Of a stretch of 64,000 nt of DNA, positions 58,722-64,000 are shown piece after piece. Position 1 is the stretch's first letter. Each line of letters opens with the position of its first letter. The notes beneath the pieces were generated by a model. That model saw only the letters and a list, made by a program, of their open reading frames with translations, searched no databases and was not told the DNA's origin. The translations under genes were made by a program, and so were the position numbers. This DNA is from Streptomyces justiciae (GTDB taxonomy: Bacteria > Actinomycetota > Actinomycetes > Streptomycetales > Streptomycetaceae): contig NZ_JADDXU010000011.1 in the NCBI RefSeq assembly GCF_015163075.1, positions 292,898 through 356,897 of the forward strand. The letters run 5' to 3'.

Positions 58722-60182
58722 CTAGAAGGGGTAGTGCGCCTGCTGGGTGGCGATGGTCACCCAGCGGGTGTTGGAGAAGGCCTCGATGCCCCAGCGGCCA
58801 CCGAAGCGGCCGTACCCGGAGGCCTTGAAGCCGCCGAACGGGGCCTGCGGCTCGTCGGCCACCGACTGGTCGTTGATGTGCACGATGCCGGTGCGCACCC
58901 GGCGCGCGACAGCCAGGCCGTGGGTGGCGTTCTCGGTGATGATGCCGCAGGTCAGACCGTTGTCGGTGTCGTTGGCGACGGCCACCGCGGCGGCGTCGTC
59001 GGCGAACGTCTCCACCACGCACACCGGCCCGAAGGCCTCCGCGTGATAGAGCTCGGCGTCCTTCGGCACGTCGGTGAGCACGGTCGCCGGGTGGACCGCG
59101 CCGTCCGGCTCGCCGCCTCCGGTGAGGACCTTGGCGCCCTTGGCGACCGCGTCCTCGACCAGCCGGGCGACGCGCTGCGCGGCGGAGGCGGCGACCAGCG
59201 GGCCGACCACGGTGTGCGGGTCGGAGGGGTCGCCGGACGGGAGCGAGGCGGTCTTGGCGGCGAACTTGCGGGTGAACTCCTCGGCGAGGGACTCGTGGAC
59301 GAGGATGCGGTCGCCGGACATGCAGATCTGCCCGGCGTTCATGAACACACTGAAGGTGACGGCGTCGACGGCGTAGTCCACGTCCGCGTCGGCCAGCACG
59401 ATCACCGCGTTCTTGCCGCCCAACTCCAGGACGGCGGGCTTGAGATGACGCGCCGCGTGCTCGCCGATGATGCGGCCGACGTTGGTGGAGCCGGTGAAGT
59501 TCACGGCCCGTACCCGCTCGTCGGCGATCAGGACCTCGGCGATCTCGGCGGCGTCCGCCCGGTCGTTGGTGATGACGTTCAGCACGCCGTCCGGCAGCCC
59601 GGCCTCGCGCAGCACGTCGGCCACGAACAGGCCGCAGGCCAGCGGCGCGTCCTCGCTCGCCTTCACGACGACCGTGTTGCCCGCGGCCAGCGGCGCCGCG
59701 ACCGCCCGTACGCCGAGGATGACCGGCGCGTTCCACGGCGCGAACGCGGCGACCACGCCCACCGGTTCACGCACCGCGAGGCCGAGCGCGCCCTGCTCCT
59801 GCGCGGTGAGCACCTCACCGCGCGGGGCCGTCACGGAGGCCGCCGCCTCGCGCAGCATGTTGGCGGCGAGCGCCACGTTGAAGTACGCCCACGGCCGGGT
59901 GCCGCCGGCCTCGCCCGCCATGAGCTCGGCGACCTGGTCGCCCTTGCCCTCCAGCAGGTCGGCCGCCTTCAAAAGGATCGCGCGCCGGGCGAAGGGGGCC
60001 AGCGCCGCCCACTCCTCGAACGCCGCGTCGGCCGCGTCCACGGCCCGCCGTACGTCCTCGGGGCCCGCCGCCGCGACGGTCGCGTACACCTCCCCGGTGT
60101 AGGGGTTGAGGTCCTCGGCCGTCCGGCCGGAGGCGGCGGGCACGTCCTTGCCGCCGATGAGCAGTTCGCGCGTGATGGGCAT
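58722..60182 (-). CDS. Aldehyde dehydrogenase (benzaldehyde/vanillin-type)
   Basis: About 486 residues. Catalytic Cys in FMNAGQICMSGDR, Glu in PAVLELGGKNAVI, cofactor motif VNFTGSTNVGRIIGEHAARH and Asn in FAPWNAPVILGV are all present. I favour ATG 60182 because AGAGG is at correct spacing; the GTG at 60206 has no ribosome site. It is convergent with the siderophore operon. The family oxidises aromatic and aliphatic aldehydes; the substrate is unknown. An inverted repeat at 60241-60256 may be its operator. Confidence 0.92.
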   Translation of the reverse strand: MPITRELLIGGKDVPAASGRTAEDLNPYTGEVYATVAAAGPEDVRRAVDAADAAFEEWAALAPFARRAILLKAADLLEGKGDQVAELMAGEAGGTRPWAYFNVALAANMLREAAASVTAPRGEVLTAQEQGALGLAVREPVGVVAAFAPWNAPVILGVRAVAAPLAAGNTVVVKASEDAPLACGLFVADVLREAGLPDGVLNVITNDRADAAEIAEVLIADERVRAVNFTGSTNVGRIIGEHAARHLKPAVLELGGKNAVIVLADADVDYAVDAVTFSVFMNAGQICMSGDRILVHESLAEEFTRKFAAKTASLPSGDPSDPHTVVGPLVAASAAQRVARLVEDAVAKGAKVLTGGGEPDGAVHPATVLTDVPKDAELYHAEAFGPVCVVETFADDAAAVAVANDTDNGLTCGIITENATHGLAVARRVRTGIVHINDQSVADEPQAPFGGFKASGYGRFGGRWGIEAFSNTRWVTIATQQAHYPF

Positions 60183-60240
60183 GATGCGGGCCTCTTCGTT
60201 CGCCACGAGAATGTGTGCACTGCGAGAAAACGTTCGTCAC

Positions 60241-60256
60241 GTGAACCAAGATTCAC
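60241..60256. promoter_or_regulatory. Inverted repeat before the aldehyde dehydrogenase gene
   Basis: GTGAACCAAGATTCAC contains GTGAA and TTCAC as inverted arms with a 6-base spacer. It lies 59 bases before the preferred start, a suitable place for a repressor site. Confidence 0.45.
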
Positions 60257-60294
60257 TTGCTAAGCGCATGCTCCGCGTGGCCCCGGGCAATGTC

Positions 60295-60325
60295 AAGGGC
60301 CGCCCGGTGTGCCCGGACGGCCCTT
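60295..60325. terminator. Terminator after the small secreted protein gene
   Basis: AAGGGCCGCCCGG (60295-60307) pairs with CCGGACGGCCCTT (60313-60325), 12 of 13 positions, around a 5-base loop. It ends the minus-strand gene at 60368. Confidence 0.8.
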
Positions 60326-60367
60326 GGTGTGGACGTGCGCGTACGACGCCGTACGCGGATCAGACGA

Positions 60368-60658
60368 CTACTGGATACCCGGCAGCAGCCCGGTGACCGG
60401 GGCGACCAGGTCGGTCACCTGGCTCAGCTGGTTCAGGTCGTTCAGGCGGTTGAGCTGGGCCAGCTGCTCGGTCGGGCGCGGGATCTCGGCCTTGTGCTCC
60501 GCGGGGATGTCGCTCACGGTCAGCGAGTCGAGCGTGGCCATCGGGCTGAGCCTGGAGGTGTCGGCGTCCACGGGGGCCGCGCTCGCCATCGGTGCGGCGA
60601 GGCCGGTGACACCGGCGGCGAGACCGACGACGGCGACGATACGTCGAGTGGAGATCAT
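60368..60658 (-). CDS. Small secreted protein, function unknown
   Basis: 96 residues. An N-terminal signal peptide (RRIVAVVGLAAGVTGLAAPM, cleavage near ASA-A) leads to a mature part of about 65 residues. That part is rich in Leu/Asn/Gln near its end (QLNRLNDLNQLSQVTDLVAP), probably helical. No Cys and no chaplin motif. A strong terminator follows. Streptomyces encode many such small exported proteins, often surface-associated. Confidence 0.75.
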   Translation of the reverse strand: MISTRRIVAVVGLAAGVTGLAAPMASAAPVDADTSRLSPMATLDSLTVSDIPAEHKAEIPRPTEQLAQLNRLNDLNQLSQVTDLVAPVTGLLPGIQ

Positions 60659-60827
60659 GTTGTCAGCAACGCCGGCACGCCCGGCGCGGACACGGGTGCC
60701 GGGCCTGTCTCACCCGTCAGGCGGAGTGCCCCGGTTGCGCTTGCCGAGACCGGCGGGGCGGAGGAGTCTCGAAGGTGAGACCCGGGCGGCCCCTCCCCTC
60801 GGGCCGCGGGCCTCACAGGAGGTCATC

Positions 60828-61181
60828 ATGGGCGCGTTCAGCACGGAGACATTGCGTCAGGGCATCGAGGGAGACAAGGCCGCGAATCTGCTGTCGCTCT
60901 ACGCGGACGACGCGGAGATACGCATCGTGGACCGCAACACCCAGCCCAGCAATCCGAGGGTCCTGCACGGCCGGAGCGAGATCGGCGAGATGCTGGAGGA
61001 CGTCTACAGCCGGGACATCAAGGCCCACAAGCTGGAGAAGTGCATCATGCAGGGCGACCAGGTCGCGTACACCGAGTCCTGCGAGTACTCGGACGGGGTC
61101 AGGGTTTTCGCCGAGTCCATGGTCACGCTGCGCGACGGCAAGATCGCCGAACAGATCATGCTCCAGGCATGGGACGAGTAG
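60828..61181 (+). CDS. SnoaL/NTF2-like protein
   Basis: 117 residues with a near-ideal AGGAGGTC before ATG 60828. The fold pattern is the NTF2/SnoaL cone: GIEGDKAANLLSLYADDAEI, RVLHGRSEIGEMLEDVYSRD, VFAESMVTLRDGKIAEQIML. Members include polyketide cyclases, ketosteroid isomerases and limonene-epoxide hydrolases, as well as binding-only proteins. There is no biosynthetic context here, so function is open. Confidence 0.85.
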   Translation: MGAFSTETLRQGIEGDKAANLLSLYADDAEIRIVDRNTQPSNPRVLHGRSEIGEMLEDVYSRDIKAHKLEKCIMQGDQVAYTESCEYSDGVRVFAESMVTLRDGKIAEQIMLQAWDE

Positions 61182-61410
61182 GGAGAAGTCTGCCGAAGGT
61201 CCAGATCACGTCCCGGTTGACCTGGACCTTCTCGGCGCGTGCGGGCCTCGGCCGGTCCTTCCCGGTACGGTCCCGGCGCGCCCTGCCGGCATCGACGGCA
61301 GCCCGGCTCGCGTCCGCCGCGCTGATGCGGTCGGTCCTGCGACGGACGCGGCCCCGCCCGCTCCCTCCGCCCCCGCACGGCCTGCGCAGGCGGCGCCGGG
61401 GTTAGGCTGG
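61182..61410. other. Intergenic region without a recognisable gene
   Basis: 229 bases between the SnoaL-like gene and the riboswitch. Open frames exist on both strands but show no protein-like pattern and overlap one another. It must contain the folD promoter; I could not place it. Confidence 0.45.
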
Positions 61411-61490
61411 GGGCGGGCCGTGACTGGCGCTGAGGTGGAGCACCACCGGGGAGCGGCCCGTACGACATGAAGCCGTGCGCCTGGGCGAAC
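61411..61490 (+). promoter_or_regulatory. ZTP (pfl) riboswitch aptamer
   Basis: The conserved elements are in order: GGGCC (61415-61419), GTGACTGGCG right after it, hairpin GGTGG-AGCA-CCACC (61434-61447), GGGGAGC (61448-61454), GGCCC (61455-61459) closing the first stem, and the 3' element CCGTGCGCCTGGGCG (61473-61487). This is the signature of the pfl motif, which binds ZTP/ZMP and reports low 10-formyl-tetrahydrofolate. folD is a known target. The aptamer directly precedes folD. Confidence 0.9.
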
Positions 61491-61507
61491 CCGACCGTCA
61501 GCCCAGG
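61480..61507 (+). promoter_or_regulatory. Likely translational switch hairpin before folD
   Basis: CCTGGGC (61480-61486), part of the aptamer's conserved 3' element, can pair with GCCCAGG (61501-61507). The latter overlaps the ribosome site CAGGAG (61504-61509) of folD. So ligand binding, which holds CCTGGGC in the aptamer, would free the ribosome site: an ON switch. Confidence 0.65.
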
Positions 61508-61515
61508 AGTGGATC

Positions 61516-62385
61516 ATGACCCAGGCACGTCTCATGGACGGCACCGCGCTCGCCCGACGCATCGTCGAGAACACCGCACAGCGCGCCGCCGACCTCACCG
61601 AACGCACCGGCACGACGCCCTGTCTCGCGACCGTTCTGGTCGGCGCGGACCCCGCCTCCGTGACGTACGTCCGCATGAAGCAGAACCGCTCCCGCAAGGC
61701 CGGGATCGCCTCCCGGCACGTGGAGTTGCCCGCGGCGACCACCACCGAGGAACTGGTGGACACACTCCGGCAGCTCTCCGCCGACCCCACCGTGCACGGC
61801 ATCCTGCTCCAGCACCCCATGGGCGCTCACATCGACGAGCGGGCCGCGTTCGAGGCGATCGCGCCCGAGAAGGACGTCGACGGCGTCACGTTCGCCTCGT
61901 TCGCGACGATGAGCTTCGGCCTGCCGGGCTTCGTGTCCTGCACGCCCGGCGGCATCATGCGGCTGCTCGACGCGTACGACGTCGACCCGTCCGGCAAGCG
62001 GGCGGTGGTCGTCGGCCGCAGCGCGATCCTCGGCAAGCCCGCCGGCATGCTGCTGCTCGCCCGGGACGCGACGGTGACGTACTGCCACTCGCGTACGGCG
62101 GACCTGTCGGCGGCCGTGCGGGAGGCGGACATCGTGGTCGCCGCCGTGGGCCGGCCGAAGCTCATCAAGGGCCAGGACATCAAGCCGGGCGCGGTCGTGA
62201 TCGACGCCGGGTACAACGAGGGGAACATCGGCGACGTCGACTTCGACTCCGCCGTCGAGCGGGCCTCGCTGATCACCCCGGTGCCGGGCGGCGTCGGTCC
62301 GATGACGATCGCCACCCTGCTGGAACAGACGGTGGACGCGGCCGCCCGGCAGCTCGGGGTGGGTCAGCGCGTCCAGGCGCTGTAG
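61516..62385 (+). CDS. folD: FolD, methylenetetrahydrofolate dehydrogenase/cyclohydrolase
   Basis: 289 residues. Catalytic Lys in SVTYVRMKQNRSRKAGI, the motif ILLQHPMGAHIDERAAFEAI, cofactor loop VVVGRSAILGKPAGMLLLAR and the C-terminal PVPGGVGPMTIATLLEQTV are all typical. It interconverts 5,10-methylene- and 10-formyl-tetrahydrofolate for purine and formyl-Met supply. The ILLQHP motif replaces the more common LPLP form; some actinobacterial second FolD copies share this. Controlled by the ZTP riboswitch. Its end overlaps the convergent gene by 22 bases. Confidence 0.93.
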   Translation: MTQARLMDGTALARRIVENTAQRAADLTERTGTTPCLATVLVGADPASVTYVRMKQNRSRKAGIASRHVELPAATTTEELVDTLRQLSADPTVHGILLQHPMGAHIDERAAFEAIAPEKDVDGVTFASFATMSFGLPGFVSCTPGGIMRLLDAYDVDPSGKRAVVVGRSAILGKPAGMLLLARDATVTYCHSRTADLSAAVREADIVVAAVGRPKLIKGQDIKPGAVVIDAGYNEGNIGDVDFDSAVERASLITPVPGGVGPMTIATLLEQTVDAAARQLGVGQRVQAL

Positions 62386-63254
62386 TCCATGACGTCGCCG
62401 GCCTTCACGCCGTACTCGGGCTCCGCCTTCGTGAAGGTGGTCTCCAGGCCGAGTACGGCGCCGGTGGCCGGGTCCATGATCAGCATCTTGCGGGTTGCCG
62501 ACTGCTCGTACACGTACGCCTGGCCGCGCCGCCCCAGCCGGTCCGTCACCTGCCCGACGGGCTTCAACCCGTCGGCGTCCGCGAGGAGTTGAGCGAGCGC
62601 CGCCGACTCCCGGGCGCCGAGCTGCCAGGTGTCGAGGACGTAGTCGACGGCGTCGAGGAGCTCGCCCGTGTCCAGCGGGGTCTTGCTGTAGGCGGCCTCC
62701 TGGAGGTAGGCGCGCAGCCGGGGCACGTCGTGCGGGGGCGGGGACTGGGGCGGGGCGTCGCTCCAACTGGGCGGGTACGTCCGGGTGGTGCGGTCGTGGC
62801 CGTCGTCCACGGTCTCCGTGTGGCTGTCGTCGGCGTTCCAGCGGACGATGCGCTCCTCCGGGTAGGTGATCGGCGGCTTGTCGTCGCTCATGCCCAGGCT
62901 CCAGGTCCGCACATGGGTGCCCTTGCGGAGCTCGGCCGAACCGTCCGCCGCCCGCGCCCGCTCCGCCAGGGTTTCCAGGGGTACGGGGGTGGAGTCGGCC
63001 CGCACGACCAGCGGGCGGGGCGCGGCGACCGCCGGCGCGGTGGTCTGGCCGGTGAACAGCAGTGCCGAGACGAGCGCGGCGACGACGCCGGTGGCCGCGA
63101 GCCCCCAGTACAGCCGGGGGCGGCGGGAGGTCCGTTGCCCCAGCAGCCGGTCGAGCTGCCGCTCGGCGTGGTGGTCGAGGGGGCCGTCGCCGAAGTGGGG
63201 GCCGTCGACGGGCACCGGGTTGGCGCGGCGCAGGAGGTCGAGTTCGTCAGCCAT
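62364..63254 (-). CDS. CU044_5270-like membrane protein, probable sigma-factor partner
   Basis: 296 residues. An N-terminal cytoplasmic part of about 48 residues is followed by one membrane helix (LYWGLAATGVVAALVSALLF) and an extracellular domain (TWSLGMSDDKPPITYPEERI; YVLDTWQLGARESAALAQLL). This matches the actinobacterial CU044_5270 family. It starts 8 bases inside the end of the sigma-factor gene. By coupling it is probably the anti-sigma or signalling partner; no zinc-type anti-sigma motif is seen. Confidence 0.8.
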   Translation of the reverse strand: MADELDLLRRANPVPVDGPHFGDGPLDHHAERQLDRLLGQRTSRRPRLYWGLAATGVVAALVSALLFTGQTTAPAVAAPRPLVVRADSTPVPLETLAERARAADGSAELRKGTHVRTWSLGMSDDKPPITYPEERIVRWNADDSHTETVDDGHDRTTRTYPPSWSDAPPQSPPPHDVPRLRAYLQEAAYSKTPLDTGELLDAVDYVLDTWQLGARESAALAQLLADADGLKPVGQVTDRLGRRGQAYVYEQSATRKMLIMDPATGAVLGLETTFTKAEPEYGVKAGDVMDYSAWTR

Positions 63255-63786
63255 GGCCGTTCTCCTTCAAAGCGGCGGTGGTCGTGGGGCGCATCCGGTC
63301 GATCTCGGCTCTCAGCCGGCGCCGGGCCCGGTGCAGCCGCATCGACGCGGCGCGGCGCCCACAGCCGAGGACGACGGCGACCTCCTCGATGCCGAGTTCC
63401 TCCCACGCGGTGAGCCGCAGCACCTCCTGGTCGGCCGGGGAGAGCCGGGCGAGGGCGTCGTGCACCCAGGCGCCGGGGGTCTCGGCGTCCGGGCCCGCCT
63501 CGATGTGCCGCCCGTGTGCCGTGTCGTCGTTGCCCAGCCGGTCCACCAGGCGCCGCCTGCGCCCGTGCCCGCGTACCGCGTTGGCCAGGCAGTTGCGTGC
63601 CACGCCGTACAGCCAGGGCAGCGGGGCCGGTGGCAGGTCGGCGCGGCGCCGCCAGGCGACGGTGAACACCTCCGCCACCACTTCCTCCACCTCGCTCGGC
63701 CGCCCGTCCAGTCGCCGCGCGACATAGCGGCTGACCGCCCAGTAGTGCTCGCGATAGGCAGCGGCGAAGTCGTCGTCGTTGCTCAT
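63247..63786 (-). CDS. ECF-type RNA polymerase sigma factor
   Basis: 179 residues from ATG 63786. Region 2 (DFAAAYREHYWAVSRYVARR, VVAEVFTVAWRRRADLPPAP, PWLYGVARNCLANAVRGHGR) and region 4 (LARLSPADQEVLRLTAWEEL, IEEVAVVLGCGRRAASMRLH) are clear. There is no region 1 or 3. It is co-transcribed with the CU044_5270-like membrane protein. It diverges from ctaD across a 106-bp gap. Confidence 0.92.
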   Translation of the reverse strand: MSNDDDFAAAYREHYWAVSRYVARRLDGRPSEVEEVVAEVFTVAWRRRADLPPAPLPWLYGVARNCLANAVRGHGRRRRLVDRLGNDDTAHGRHIEAGPDAETPGAWVHDALARLSPADQEVLRLTAWEELGIEEVAVVLGCGRRAASMRLHRARRRLRAEIDRMRPTTTAALKENGHG

Positions 63787-63892
63787 GTTCCGTTCGTGTC
63801 CGGCACCTTCGGGATCGTCACAGCCGTCTTCCGTGATTCTCCTCGCGTCCCCGAAGTGTGGCGTCCGGGCGGGGCGCGGACACAGGCGGGGC

Positions 63893-64000
63893 ATGAGACA
63901 CCTGAAGTGGCTGACGACCACGGATCACAAGACGATCGGAACGCTGTACCTCGTCACGTCGTTCGCGTTCTTCTGCATCGGTGGCGTGATGGCGCTGCTC
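63893..64000 (+). CDS. ctaD: Cytochrome c oxidase subunit I, N-terminus (partial)
   Basis: The first 36 codons from ATG 63893 read MRHLKWLTTTDHKTIGTLYL and continue into the first membrane helix (VTSFAFFCIGGVMALL). WLTTTDHKTIG is the diagnostic start of haem-copper oxidase subunit I. The window ends inside helix 1. The unusually short N-terminus, compared with the longer main actinobacterial subunit I, suggests a second, alternative copy. Confidence 0.88.
   Translation, partial: MRHLKWLTTTDHKTIGTLYLVTSFAFFCIGGVMALL

Noticed and set aside
61206..61820. Minus-strand frame across the riboswitch
   Set aside because: It crosses the riboswitch and folD without any protein features.

Overview
The window is from a high-GC actinobacterium, almost certainly a Streptomyces chromosome. 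Evidence: very high GC at third codon positions, many GTG and TTG starts, ATGA/GTGA-coupled operons, a mycothiol-dependent formaldehyde dehydrogenase, a GerW-type sporulation protein, an ANTAR/PP2C phosphatase, sugar importers without their own ATPase, and DmdR/IdeR-type iron boxes. No tRNA, rRNA, IS element, prophage or CRISPR array was seen. Both ends are cut inside genes: a glycosyltransferase-like membrane protein on the left and cytochrome c oxidase subunit I on the right.

Layout. 1-5.6 kb: RpiR regulator, a small unknown protein, an ANTAR-GAF-PAS-PP2C phosphatase, a 35-residue membrane peptide and a peptidoglycan-binding membrane protein. 5.7-16.4 kb: a polysaccharide-utilisation locus with a Tat-exported family 8 polysaccharide lyase, a CUT1 sugar importer, a hydroxyacid dehydrogenase, a phosphodiesterase-HAD fusion and a LacI/DeoR-hybrid regulator. 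Related operator-like sequences lie before the lyase, the importer and the regulator. 16.4-26.4 kb: TetR regulator with a Zn-ribbon/OB protein, a Gfo/Idh oxidoreductase opposite a large secreted hydrolase, and assorted single genes including a membrane-anchored S1 protease. 26.5-32.3 kb: a second sugar locus (ROK regulator, two permeases, binding protein, oxidoreductase). 32.4-40.1 kb: L,D-transpeptidase, MocR regulator divergent from a PLP decarboxylase across a 12-bp tandem repeat, two SDRs, DUF4180, and the mycothiol formaldehyde-detoxification pair.

40.1-46.3 kb is the most unusual part. An Agrobacterium/FasD-type isopentenyltransferase, a cytokinin-dehydrogenase-like flavoprotein, a protein fusing a LOG-type cytokinin phosphoribohydrolase to a PKS-type acyltransferase domain, and an ABC exporter form one tightly packed operon. 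A transketolase-like gene diverges from it. This resembles the fas cytokinin operon of Rhodococcus fascians, but the LOG-acyltransferase fusion is new to me and suggests an acylated or otherwise modified isopentenyladenine product.

46.8-58.7 kb is an iron-regulated siderophore system: FhuF-like reductase, FecCD importer and binding protein, then ATP-grasp, NIS synthetase, MFS exporter, NIS synthetase and PLP decarboxylase. That is the gene order of the vibrioferrin pvsABCDE operon. The right end holds an aldehyde dehydrogenase, a small secreted protein, a SnoaL-like protein, folD behind a ZTP riboswitch, a sigma factor with its membrane partner, and the start of ctaD.
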